From Leptolyngbya ohadii IS1 (GTDB lineage Bacteria > Cyanobacteriota > Cyanobacteriia > Elainellales > Elainellaceae): a DNA stretch of 64,000 nucleotides. The DNA is taken from positions 1,361,501 to 1,425,500 of the forward strand of contig NZ_NKFP01000001.1 of assembly GCF_002215035.1 (NCBI RefSeq), in the 5' to 3' direction. Within the stretch, counting starts at the first letter, position 1. The number at the start of each line of letters is the position of its first letter. The translations under genes were made by a program, and so were the position numbers. Positions 1 through 7,737 of this stretch are shown here, in pieces. The notes under the pieces are model-generated. The model was not told where the DNA came from, did not search any database, and worked only from the letters and a program-made list of their open reading frames with translations.

Positions 1-1260
1 GATTTGTGCCAGACTCTCTGACGTGAACAGATCGCCGACGACTGGATTGAGCGCAATAATCTGAGCGATCCGCTCATCCTGTAGGATAGGCAGATTATCG
101 GGTAAGTCTGCGGCAGTGCATTGCAGCCAGTCGGCAGGAATTAGCCCAACCTGATCGGAACGATTGCAGAAAGTCCTGAGCTGATTCAAATCTAGTTCTG
201 CGCCTGCCAGTGCCAGCGCCGTGTAGCCACCCAGCGAGTGTCCAATCACCGTCACTTGCTCGGTATTGAATAAATTAGAAAATCGCGATGACTGCCGTTC
301 CAGTTGCTCCAGTTCGTTCAGCAAAAACTGGATATCTCTGGGGCGATCGACAAATTCTGAGGCAGGCAGAATGGCGCGTTGCTCGTCGGGAACCCATCTA
401 CCGCTCGTCAGTCGATCGAACCAGCTGAGGCTGCTGCCTGGATGCTCGATTGCTGCCACTGTAAAGCCGTGCGAAGCCAGATGCTCCCCCAGGTACCCTA
501 AAAAACGGCGATCGGCTGCAAATCCGTGGGAGAGAACAACGAGCGAACCGTGACGCCGACTGCTCCAGTACAGGTCAGCAGAAATCGTGCGATCGCGCTG
601 CCAATCTCGAAAGGTCAGCGTCCGCTGCCGTACCTCAGCCGTGCCAGGAGCAGCCGGGTCAAGTGAATGCCGAAAGGGCAGGGTAAAAAGGGATAGTCCT
701 TGATCCAAAGCTGTTCCAACTGCGCTTCGCGATTGATTCATCTGAAAGAGCAGGGCGATCGCTGCTTCCAAATCAACCCTTATTTGGTCTTGCGGATACT
801 GGCGCAGAATTTCAATCAGGCTTAAGCCTTCGGGCTGCTGAGCCGCTTGAGTAATGGCGGTCGTAATATCCTCTCTGGTACTGCCAACGATCAGCCGTTG
901 CAGCAAATTTAGCAGGCGATCGCCGTTTGTGGAGTCGAGCAAATCATAAATTAAATCGTCGCTGACAGACGGGTTTAGATTTGCCGTATTGCTAAGAGCC
1001 TGGCGGACTTCCTGAGTTAGGACAAAACGGTAGGGTTGTAGTGCAGGTGGCAATTGCCCAGTTTGGAGAAAGGTTTCCAGGTCAGCGATCGACACAGAGA
1101 CCCCGACAGAACTCACTCCAATATTGATTCGTTCAGCAGCGGTAGCTGGAGCAATATTCATGCCGACTGCCAATACTAGCCCGCTGATCACCGCACCCAG
1201 GGTTTGCTTCGCCGTTTCCCTGAGGGAGAATCGTTTCCGCTTCCAAACTCGTTGACTCAC
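1..1260 (-). CDS. DUF1400-type alpha/beta hydrolase (3' end outside window)
   Basis: The reading frame is open from a GTG at 1260 to the window edge, so about 420 residues are visible and the C-terminus is missing. It begins with a basic segment and a hydrophobic stretch ending in ATAAE, a likely signal peptide. An N-terminal region of about 200 residues has the cyanobacterial DUF1400 pattern (ERINIGVSSVGVSVSIADLE). A hydrolase domain follows with the nucleophile elbow GHSLGG (Ser at about residue 342) and a preceding SHGFAADRR oxyanion-type loop, as in platelet-activating-factor-acetylhydrolase-like enzymes. It is probably an exported lipase or esterase; the substrate is unknown. The gene at 43546-45234 is a clear paralogue with the same order of parts. 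The family is confident, the exact start less so. Confidence 0.85.
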   Translation of the reverse strand, partial: MSQRVWKRKRFSLRETAKQTLGAVISGLVLAVGMNIAPATAAERINIGVSSVGVSVSIADLETFLQTGQLPPALQPYRFVLTQEVRQALSNTANLNPSVSDDLIYDLLDSTNGDRLLNLLQRLIVGSTREDITTAITQAAQQPEGLSLIEILRQYPQDQIRVDLEAAIALLFQMNQSRSAVGTALDQGLSLFTLPFRHSLDPAAPGTAEVRQRTLTFRDWQRDRTISADLYWSSRRHGSLVVLSHGFAADRRFLGYLGEHLASHGFTVAAIEHPGSSLSWFDRLTSGRWVPDEQRAILPASEFVDRPRDIQFLLNELEQLERQSSRFSNLFNTEQVTVIGHSLGGYTALALAGAELDLNQLRTFCNRSDQVGLIPADWLQCTAADLPDNLPILQDERIAQIIALNPVVGDLFTSESLAQI

Positions 1261-1372
1261 AGTGCTACCCTATTGATCCAAATGGTAAGACAAAGCAGGA
1301 CGGGAGCAAAGCCCGACACCGCAAATGCTTCTTCACTCAGTGTTTGCGATATGGGTAAATGCTGAGTGAAAC

Positions 1373-1489
1373 ATGGATGAAAAAATTTTTATCTTTGATG
1401 GAGTCGATTTAGATGAGCTGCTGGCAAGAATTCGGGCACTGTTGCGACAAGGAATAGAGCAGCGATCGCCTGTTCTTTTAGCACGGTAA
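1373..1489 (+). pseudogene. Remnant of an OmpR-type response regulator receiver end
   Basis: A 38-codon frame contains DLDELLARIRALLRQG, nearly identical to the alpha-5/linker segment of OmpR/PhoB regulators; the intact regulator at 9313-10005 has DLDELMARTRALLRRG here. The receiver core before it and the winged helix after it are absent. I read it as a decayed fragment left by deletion, not a functional gene. The resemblance is seen directly; the origin is inferred. Confidence 0.6.
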
Positions 1490-1570
1490 TAAACCGATGG
1501 GGACAACAGAAGAACGGCAGGAGCGAAGCTGCACTATTGGATATTTTCCAATTCACACTACAAACGATGA

Positions 1571-1756
1571 CAACAATTCTTCCGCGCCGATGAACTGAAC
1601 TATGTCGAACTGGCTCAAGCGGTTGTCAATCTGATGGCAAGCATCGTCCGCTATGGTTTCGACCCTCTCCGCCACATCGTTCTCAACTTGGATCACAAGC
1701 TGGATCACAAGATGAATGATTTCCGCCACGCTCTACAATTTTTGTCCTGTACTTAG
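1571..1756 (+). pseudogene. Open fragment of unknown family
   Basis: A stop-to-stop frame of 61 codons has protein-like composition (for example ELAQAVVNLMASIVRYGFDP) but no start at its beginning. The first in-frame ATG is at 1634. It contains a direct duplication of the 12-mer CTGGATCACAAG giving LDHKLDHK. I do not recognise the family. It lies just downstream of another gene fragment, which suggests decay of a former locus. Confidence 0.3.
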
Positions 1757-1866
1757 GTGTATGGTATAGAAGCCAGCAATTGGATTGCGAGTATTCATGG
1801 CATGGACGATCGTGCAGCATCCAGGCGCAGGACAAATAGATTCATGTAATTAGAAGGCGATGAGCA

Positions 1867-2583
1867 ATGTACGTTGTGATTGGGGGCGCAGGGATGATGG
1901 GGTTAAGTCTGGCTCAGCAGCTTCTCAAGCTGGGTCATACCGTCGCCATCATTGATATTGATCCGCTTGCCTGTCGATTTGCGCGGGAAAAGATTGGCGT
2001 GATGGCGTTTGAGGGCAGTGCCGTCAGCACAGCGATTCTGCTGGAAGCAGGCATTCGACAGGCAGACGCGGTGGTTGCTGCTCTGAGGAATGATGCGCTA
2101 AACCTGGCATTAATTACCCTCGCTCGCAGCTATGGAATTTCCCATATTGTGGTGCGAATGCGCGATCGCGAATTTCTGGAAGCTTACCGTTTGGCGCAGG
2201 CGAGCCACATTATCAGTACGGTTGACCTAGCCGTTGCAACGATGGCAAATGCGATCGAATATCCTGAGGTTGAGTCAATGATGCACTTTGAGCAGGGGCA
2301 GGTCGAAGTGCTCAAGCTGCCCCTTCCCGAAGATTGCTATGCCACAGGTCGCACCGTTGCCCAGATTGCCCAAGATCCGCGCTTTCCGACGGGTTCTCTG
2401 ATCATCGGCTATCAGCGTTATCCCCATGCCAATCTGGAAATTCCAAATGGTAACACCGTCCTGGAACCTGGCTCAACAATTTTGGTTGTCACCCGCCCTG
2501 AACTGGTGCATCCGATGATCGATTTCCTGGGCATTGAGGCTAGTCGTCTTCCAACGTTAGAAGTTTCTCATCCAAATCTTTGA
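1867..2583 (+). CDS. TrkA/KtrA-type RCK domain potassium-transport regulator
   Basis: The 238-residue protein has an N-terminal Rossmann RCK domain (about 1-120) with the nucleotide-binding glycine motif IGGAGMMG and the acidic end of strand 2 (IIDIDP). A TrkA-C domain follows (about 140-225). Proteins of this layout are cytosolic subunits that bind NAD(H), ATP/ADP or a cyclic dinucleotide and gate K+ uptake systems or cation/proton antiporters. No membrane subunit precedes it. Its 3' end overlaps the convergent Na+/H+ antiporter gene by 44 bases, so the antiporter is a plausible partner, but this is inference from position only. Confidence 0.88.
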   Translation: MYVVIGGAGMMGLSLAQQLLKLGHTVAIIDIDPLACRFAREKIGVMAFEGSAVSTAILLEAGIRQADAVVAALRNDALNLALITLARSYGISHIVVRMRDREFLEAYRLAQASHIISTVDLAVATMANAIEYPEVESMMHFEQGQVEVLKLPLPEDCYATGRTVAQIAQDPRFPTGSLIIGYQRYPHANLEIPNGNTVLEPGSTILVVTRPELVHPMIDFLGIEASRLPTLEVSHPNL

Positions 2584-4180
2584 CGTAGGGCTGCACCAGG
2601 TCTTCTGGGACAATGCGTTTGCGAAGGGCATCATTCACTGCGCCTTTTTCAGCAAGCAGCAGTCGGCGTCGAATGGTATCCAACCCAGGACGACCGCTTC
2701 GCGCAGCCCCCTCTGGCGGATCGCTTCCTAGTTGGTTCGCCCGATATTGGTTATAAAAGTCTCGCAGGGTACGTTCAGACTCAGCGACTCTTGCCTGGTA
2801 AGACGCCCACAGTTCCTCGTAAACTGCCTTGGGCAATACGCCGGATTTGAGTAAACTATCCAGTTCATCTTGAGCCGCTTTTGCTGCAATGAGCTGAATC
2901 TGCAACTTTCCAGCCTCCTGCATCCTCTGGGAGACACGACCGATGTTGAGCCGCTTGATCAGCCAGGGTAGGGCTAATCCTTGAATGACTAGCGAGAATA
3001 AAACGGCACCAAACACCAATTCAATAATAAAATTCCGTCCGGTTAGCGTGAGCGGAATCGCAACCGCAAGTGCCATGGACAGCGATCCTTTGATATTTCC
3101 CAACACCAAAACGTGCTGCCAGCGGAAGGGAATTGGGCGATCGAACCATCGTAGTCCTGCTAATAGTAAATAGACTGAGAAAATACGTCCAAGTTGATAT
3201 GCCAGAATTACCAACAGAATGGACGGCAGAATTCTCCAGAGCGTCAACGGATTAATCTCAATGCCAATCAGCAGGAAGATAAACGTATTTACGCCAAACC
3301 CTGCATATTCCCAAAAGCTTAGCAGCGTCATGCGATCGGAGGCAGACGAACTGCGCGGTAGCCCCAGGTTGCCAAAAATAAGTCCCGCGATCACCACCGA
3401 CACTGCGCCCGATACTCCCAGAAATTGCCCAATCTGAAAGGTTCCTAATGCCAGGGCAACGGTCAGTAAGAGGCTGCTGAGGGAATCATCCAAACGAACA
3501 AAGATTGGCAGGCTCAGATAGCCCAAAATGGCTCCCACGATCGCCCCACCCACTGAAACGACCAGCAGTTCTCGGACCCCCTGTACGACCGTCAGCGATC
3601 CCGTCGCGTAGATAACCAGAATCAGGTTAAAGGAAACCAGGGCAGCGGCATCGTTAAATAGAGTTTCCCCTTCCACAATCGTAGACAACCGGGCAGGCAC
3701 CCGAATCTCCTTGAAGACGGCAATAATCGAAACTGTATCCGTATTTGCCAGAATGATGCCAATGAGCAACGCCGGAATCCAGTCCAGCCCCAGCCCGTAT
3801 TTCACTAGCACAGCAATAATGCCGGAGGACAAAATTGAACCGGGACCTGCAAGCAGGGCGATCGGTTTAAAGGTGCTGCGAAGACGGCTGATATCGGTAT
3901 TAATTGCTGCCTCAAAGATGAGAATCGGCAGAAACAGATTGAGAACGAGAGCCGGATCTAACCCGATACGACGCGATAAAACTTCAGTAATGGGTAGACC
4001 CGCGAGAACCAAACCTGTGATGTAAGGAATGCGTAATCGCTGAGTCACAAGGGCAACCAGCGTTGCGATCATCAGCAGAATAATCAGAATAATCACAAGT
4101 TCTGGAATGTTTCCCGCTGCCTGACTGTCGATCGCCGTCCGATCGTTCAAGGAAGCCTGTTGCGCTAAAATCCACTCCAC
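2540..4180 (-). CDS. CPA1-family Na+/H+ antiporter
   Basis: A polytopic membrane protein with about 12 hydrophobic segments over the first 420 residues and the CPA1 signature FNDAAALVSF, whose Asp belongs to the cation-binding site. A charged, helical cytosolic tail of about 130 residues follows. Such proteins exchange Na+ (or K+) for H+ at the plasma or thylakoid membrane and support salt and pH tolerance. I place the start at the GTG at 4180 because GGAGGA lies just upstream (4187-4192); an in-frame TTG at 4219 is the longer alternative. The stop lies inside the end of the convergent TrkA-like gene. Confidence 0.88.
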   Translation of the reverse strand: MEWILAQQASLNDRTAIDSQAAGNIPELVIILIILLMIATLVALVTQRLRIPYITGLVLAGLPITEVLSRRIGLDPALVLNLFLPILIFEAAINTDISRLRSTFKPIALLAGPGSILSSGIIAVLVKYGLGLDWIPALLIGIILANTDTVSIIAVFKEIRVPARLSTIVEGETLFNDAAALVSFNLILVIYATGSLTVVQGVRELLVVSVGGAIVGAILGYLSLPIFVRLDDSLSSLLLTVALALGTFQIGQFLGVSGAVSVVIAGLIFGNLGLPRSSSASDRMTLLSFWEYAGFGVNTFIFLLIGIEINPLTLWRILPSILLVILAYQLGRIFSVYLLLAGLRWFDRPIPFRWQHVLVLGNIKGSLSMALAVAIPLTLTGRNFIIELVFGAVLFSLVIQGLALPWLIKRLNIGRVSQRMQEAGKLQIQLIAAKAAQDELDSLLKSGVLPKAVYEELWASYQARVAESERTLRDFYNQYRANQLGSDPPEGAARSGRPGLDTIRRRLLLAEKGAVNDALRKRIVPEDLVQPYVKDLDEKLLTLEDD

Positions 4181-4370
4181 CACTAATCCTCCAATAGGAC
4201 ACTCTGCAAACAATGACAATTACGGAACTGGCTCAAGACTAACAACCCCACCCGTTTATAGGGGGCACCTTGAAAAATAGCGAAAGAAGGATTTCGGCTT
4301 GAAACAGAGGTTCTATTGCAGAAATGGTTAAAGAACAAACAATTAAATTAAAACTGCTATGACTGCGCTT

Positions 4371-5573
4371 CTAGCTTTGATCCAGCTGCAAGGCACGTTC
4401 TAACACAGCTTTTTCTTGCGCTCGTTGAGCATAAAGCCGAAGTTGTACAATAGCAAATCCCGTCAGCAAGCTCAACTCTTCCAAGCTGATGCCTTTTGTC
4501 AACATCTCTACGCACCAAGTTGCCTGAGCCTGTTCAATCTGGGGGGGCTGACTGGTTGCCGTGCGTAAATCTGCGACCCAAACCTGCCAGCGTAATCGCA
4601 CTTCCACTTCCGACAGCGGATTGCCCGCCTCGTTGATAAACATCGCAGGCTGATCATCTTTGCGGCTTTTGAGCCACTGCGACAGCGGATTGCGCTGGTA
4701 GGAACCGTAGCGTTCTCCTAAAATCCATTGATTGACAGGCACTTGCCGCGATCCGGCTCGATCGAGATACAGCACATGCTGATGCCGATCGCTTTGGGAG
4801 TGTAACCGACACAAGCCAGCCATTTCGGCAGCACTTAAGCCTGCGGCAAACAGGAGGTAGGCAAGCGCATAATCCTGAAGGCTACTCTTCTTAGCCTGCT
4901 GCAACAGCGAATGCACGATCGCGTCTGGCAGATCGGCAACTGCGGCGGGAGCGGGAGGTAAACCAGCAGCAGGGATTAACTGTGCCAATACCCCCTGTTG
5001 AAACAGGACTCCCAGTTGATTGAGAAATTCGGTGCGGTTTTCTTCTAGCGAGTCAGGGGGAGTCGTCACTTCCAGGACAGCATAGCCCAGCAGCAGGCAG
5101 TTTAAGAGGGCGGCGATCGTGGCGACGGGCAAACGGGGAGCGGGCTGATCCTGAAGTACCGTTGCCAGATATTCGGCAGCATAGTGATTGATTTGCTGGA
5201 AAGCTTGCCCCAGCGCTTCAGCCGTTTCGCGGGAGTACTGTCCTGCCTCACCAATAATCGATCGCAGCAGTTCGGGTGCCTGATCGATCGCCTCTAGCTG
5301 TATTTGTCCGTAACGGTAGAGTGCGTCATCGAGATGAGCGGCTTGAGTTGCCTGTTGTCCTAATGCCTCGCCGAGGGGAGTAAGCAGGGCGGCGTCTTTG
5401 AGTAGCGTTAGCAGCAAGCCTTGCTTCGTGCCAAACTGCCGAAACAGCGTAACTTCATTGACGCCTGCCAGTTCTGCAATCTGCCGGGTCGTGGTGGCAG
5501 TAATGCCCTGGGATACAAATAGCTGCATTGCCGCCTGGATCAGGCGTTCCGTAGAGCGAGATCGGTTTGGCAT
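4371..5573 (-). CDS. TetR-family regulator fused to a degenerate tyrosine-recombinase fold
   Basis: The N-terminus is a TetR helix-turn-helix (STERLIQAAMQLFVSQG, then TTTRQIAELAGVNEVTLFRQF) followed by a TetR ligand-binding-like region to about residue 200. The last 170 residues follow the XerC/D catalytic-domain pattern: AGLSAAEMAGL for TGLRxSELxGL, a VPVNQ strand, and LTKGISLEELSLLTGFAIVQLRLYAQ for the HxLLxxGxxLxxVQxLLGHxxxxTTxxY segment. The first catalytic Arg is Ser, and the HxxR and LGH motifs are degraded, so DNA cleavage is not expected. The ATG at 5573 is preferred to the TTG at 5600, because the TTG would place a perfect 17-bp palindrome inside the gene. It is divergent from the desaturase, which it probably controls. 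The TetR part is confident; the recombinase-like part is my motif reading. Confidence 0.82.
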   Translation of the reverse strand: MPNRSRSTERLIQAAMQLFVSQGITATTTRQIAELAGVNEVTLFRQFGTKQGLLLTLLKDAALLTPLGEALGQQATQAAHLDDALYRYGQIQLEAIDQAPELLRSIIGEAGQYSRETAEALGQAFQQINHYAAEYLATVLQDQPAPRLPVATIAALLNCLLLGYAVLEVTTPPDSLEENRTEFLNQLGVLFQQGVLAQLIPAAGLPPAPAAVADLPDAIVHSLLQQAKKSSLQDYALAYLLFAAGLSAAEMAGLCRLHSQSDRHQHVLYLDRAGSRQVPVNQWILGERYGSYQRNPLSQWLKSRKDDQPAMFINEAGNPLSEVEVRLRWQVWVADLRTATSQPPQIEQAQATWCVEMLTKGISLEELSLLTGFAIVQLRLYAQRAQEKAVLERALQLDQS

Positions 5574-5580
5574 ACCAAAA

Positions 5581-5597
5581 TGCAAGTAATACTTGCA
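5581..5597. promoter_or_regulatory. Perfect 17-bp palindrome, probable TetR operator 1
   Basis: TGCAAGT-AAT-ACTTGCA is a perfect inverted repeat with 7-bp arms, 7 bases upstream of the preferred TetR-family start (5573). Size and position are typical of an autoregulated TetR operator. A second copy with the same arm and spacer lengths lies at 5628-5644. Confidence 0.7.
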
Positions 5598-5627
5598 CAA
5601 AATCAGGAATGGCTGTTACAGTATAAA

Positions 5628-5644
5628 TGTAAGCGGCACTTGCA
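5628..5644. promoter_or_regulatory. Imperfect 17-bp palindrome, probable TetR operator 2
   Basis: TGTAAGC-GGC-ACTTGCA has the same 7-3-7 layout as the palindrome at 5581-5597, with an identical right arm and two changes in the left arm. The two centres are 47 bases apart in the divergent TetR/desaturase intergenic region, so one regulator could control both directions. Confidence 0.6.
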
Positions 5645-5756
5645 TCCACTGTAGCGGCTTTTCCTCAAATTTGTCGCTCCCTTCCGGATCAGTGCAGTCG
5701 ATCGAGGTTAACGCGCAAGGCATCGATCGCGCTCTAGCATTTCACAAGGACTATTT

Positions 5757-6635
5757 ATGACCCCTCAACTATTTCCATCGGCTGAGGCAGCCCAGTCGCC
5801 TGCCTTGAACTGGCGCAATGTGTTTTTCTTTGGAACGATTCACGTTCTGGCGTTGTTGGCTTTCTGGCACTTTTCCTGGTCGGCTCTGGGTGTGACGATC
5901 GCGCTGTACTGGCTATTTGGCAGCATTGGCATTTGCCTGGGCTATCATCGCCTGTTGACCCATCGCAGCTTTCAGGTGCCCAAACTTTTGGAATATGCAA
6001 TCGCGCTAATTGGCTCACTCGCGCTTCAGGGCGGTCCGATTTTCTGGGTTGCGGGTCATCGTCAGCATCACGCTTTTACTGAAGACATCGACAAAGACCC
6101 CTATTCTGCCCGTCGCGGTTTTTGGTGGAGCCACATTCTTTGGATTATGTATCCCCGCGCCGAATTCTTCACGTCTGCCAGCTATCGCAAGTATGCGCCC
6201 GATTTAGCACGAGATCCGTTCTATACCTGGCTCGATCGCTATTTTCTGCTGCTGCAACTGCCGCTGGCGATCGGACTCTATGCGCTGGGGGGCTGGTCGT
6301 TTGTGATCTGGGGCGTATTTGTGAGAATGGTGCTGCTGTGGCACACGACCTGGTTAATTAACTCCGCAACGCACCTGTTTGGCGATCGTCCCTTTGAGAC
6401 CGAAGACAATTCGCGCAATCTCTGGTGGGTTGCTCTCCTGACGTTTGGTGAAGGCTGGCATAATCACCATCATGCTTATCCGAACGTGGCTCCAGCAGGC
6501 TGGCATTGGTGGCAGATTGATATGACCTGGTGGTCGATTCGTGCCCTACAGGCGCTCGGACTGGCGAAAAAAGTGGTGATGCCGCCGAAGCAATTTCAAA
6601 CCAACCGTCGCGCCAATCCGACCAGAAATGCCTGA
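5757..6635 (+). CDS. desC: Acyl-lipid/acyl-CoA Delta-9-type fatty-acid desaturase
   Basis: The 292-residue integral membrane di-iron enzyme shows all three histidine boxes: HRLLTHR, HRQHHAF and HNHHHAYP. Hydrophobic pairs lie before box 1 and between boxes 2 and 3. Length and motifs fit the DesC/stearoyl desaturase family, which places the first cis double bond in membrane acyl chains using reduced ferredoxin in cyanobacteria. AAGGA at 5746-5750 supports the ATG at 5757. The divergent TetR-family gene and the two palindromes suggest transcriptional control by a small ligand, possibly an acyl compound (inference). Whether it is the housekeeping DesC or an accessory paralogue cannot be decided here. 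Confidence 0.85.
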   Translation: MTPQLFPSAEAAQSPALNWRNVFFFGTIHVLALLAFWHFSWSALGVTIALYWLFGSIGICLGYHRLLTHRSFQVPKLLEYAIALIGSLALQGGPIFWVAGHRQHHAFTEDIDKDPYSARRGFWWSHILWIMYPRAEFFTSASYRKYAPDLARDPFYTWLDRYFLLLQLPLAIGLYALGGWSFVIWGVFVRMVLLWHTTWLINSATHLFGDRPFETEDNSRNLWWVALLTFGEGWHNHHHAYPNVAPAGWHWWQIDMTWWSIRALQALGLAKKVVMPPKQFQTNRRANPTRNA

Positions 6636-6688
6636 GCTGCAAAAAATTCCTGGCTCTGTCAAGATGACCCATGATGGGAATGCCAGAC

Positions 6689-7672
6689 TCAACCTGAAGT
6701 CGGCGGTTCCGGATTGACAGACGGGGGAGTGGGCTGTCGCCGCCAGCGCTGAATTGCGATCGCCCCCCCAACTAAGACCAGCCAGTAGGGGCTGTAAACC
6801 AACAGCCATAAGCCCAGCTTCATCAGTCCAACCGTAAAGCGGCTGACCGAGCGGGTTGCCTGCTCCCAGGTTTCCTGCATCTGATCTCCAAGGGCGGGCT
6901 GAGGCGGAACGGTTGCGATCGCTTCCTGGAACGTCACGCTGAAGGTAGAGTAAGCAACACGGTTTTGCAGATCCTTCACCTGGGCATCGACCTGTTCGAT
7001 CGAATCTCGCACCTTACCCAGTTCCTGCGCCACTTTCAACACATCGTTCATGCTGCCAGAGCGCTCCATGATTTCCAGTAGCGTGGACTCTGTTTTCCGC
7101 AGGTTCCGCAGGCGTGCCCCATAATCCACGAGCTGGCTGCTCACATCCTCGGCAGCGATCGTCTGTTGCTGCACCGTGCCTAGCTGCGTCAGTGCCTTCA
7201 GGGTAGCGTCCAGGTTTTGTTGTAGTACCCGAATTTGTAGCACGGCGATATGACGACTGGCAGGATCGTCAGGGGACTGGTCTTGAAGTCCGAGCAGATC
7301 TCCCTGCTGCTGGCGGGCAATGCCGATCGCTTTCTCCAGGCTTTCCTGAACAGAATCCACTGTCAGCGTGATACTTCCCGTTTTTGCAAGCTGCGGCTGC
7401 GATCGCGGCACAGTGGACTGATTAACGGACTGGTTAACGGACTGATTAACGGACTGGTTAACTGCCGCAATATCCCCAGTCTGCTCAGCGTTCACCGGGG
7501 GAGCCGCCACCGAAGCCATTTCTGAAGGTAGGGGTGCTTCGCTCGTTGTAGAGGATGGAGCGGACGAGCAGGCAGTCATCATGCCCCCCAACAGGGCGAT
7601 CAGCAGGAGCGATTGCTTCGCAGTTTTCTGCAAGGGAACTTGCCGCATCCGGTGAATGGGAGCATTGTGCAT
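6689..7672 (-). CDS. DUF4349-domain lipoprotein
   Basis: The N-terminus has a basic segment and LLLIALLGGMMTACSS, a lipoprotein signal with lipobox TAC, so the mature protein should be lipid-anchored. A DUF4349 domain (from KTGSITLTVDSVQESLEKA to about STFSVTF) contains a coiled coil, followed by a C-terminal transmembrane segment (LGLWLLVYSPYWLVLVGGA) and a short tail. Between the lipobox and the domain the motif NQSV is repeated four times, encoded by a short tandem DNA repeat. The ATG codons at 7672 and 7648 are both possible starts; the second still gives a complete signal. Function unknown. It follows the CHASE3 kinase gene on the same strand. Confidence 0.8.
   Translation of the reverse strand: MHNAPIHRMRQVPLQKTAKQSLLLIALLGGMMTACSSAPSSTTSEAPLPSEMASVAAPPVNAEQTGDIAAVNQSVNQSVNQSVNQSTVPRSQPQLAKTGSITLTVDSVQESLEKAIGIARQQQGDLLGLQDQSPDDPASRHIAVLQIRVLQQNLDATLKALTQLGTVQQQTIAAEDVSSQLVDYGARLRNLRKTESTLLEIMERSGSMNDVLKVAQELGKVRDSIEQVDAQVKDLQNRVAYSTFSVTFQEAIATVPPQPALGDQMQETWEQATRSVSRFTVGLMKLGLWLLVYSPYWLVLVGGAIAIQRWRRQPTPPSVNPEPPTSG
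7409..7461 (+). repeat. 12-bp tandem repeat encoding NQSV units
   Basis: GACTGATTAACG/GACTGGTTAACG units alternate about four times inside the DUF4349 lipoprotein gene. The 12-bp period keeps the frame and gives a repeated NQSV tetrapeptide in the linker after the lipid anchor. Confidence 0.8.
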
Positions 7673-7737
7673 GAGCGGTCTGAAAGATAAGTGACGAGCT
7701 AAGTATGGCAAGCTCATCCATTTGCAATGACCGGGTT

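Larger units (their letters stand above)
1261..1866. other. Intergenic region with gene debris
   Basis: This 606-base gap has no intact gene. It holds an interrupted inverted repeat (CACTCAG/CTGAGTG at 1334-1340 and 1362-1368), a fragment resembling the end of a response-regulator receiver (1373-1489) and a 61-codon open stretch (1571-1756) that looks like part of a larger protein. It also contains the promoter region of the downstream TrkA-like gene. Confidence 0.6.
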
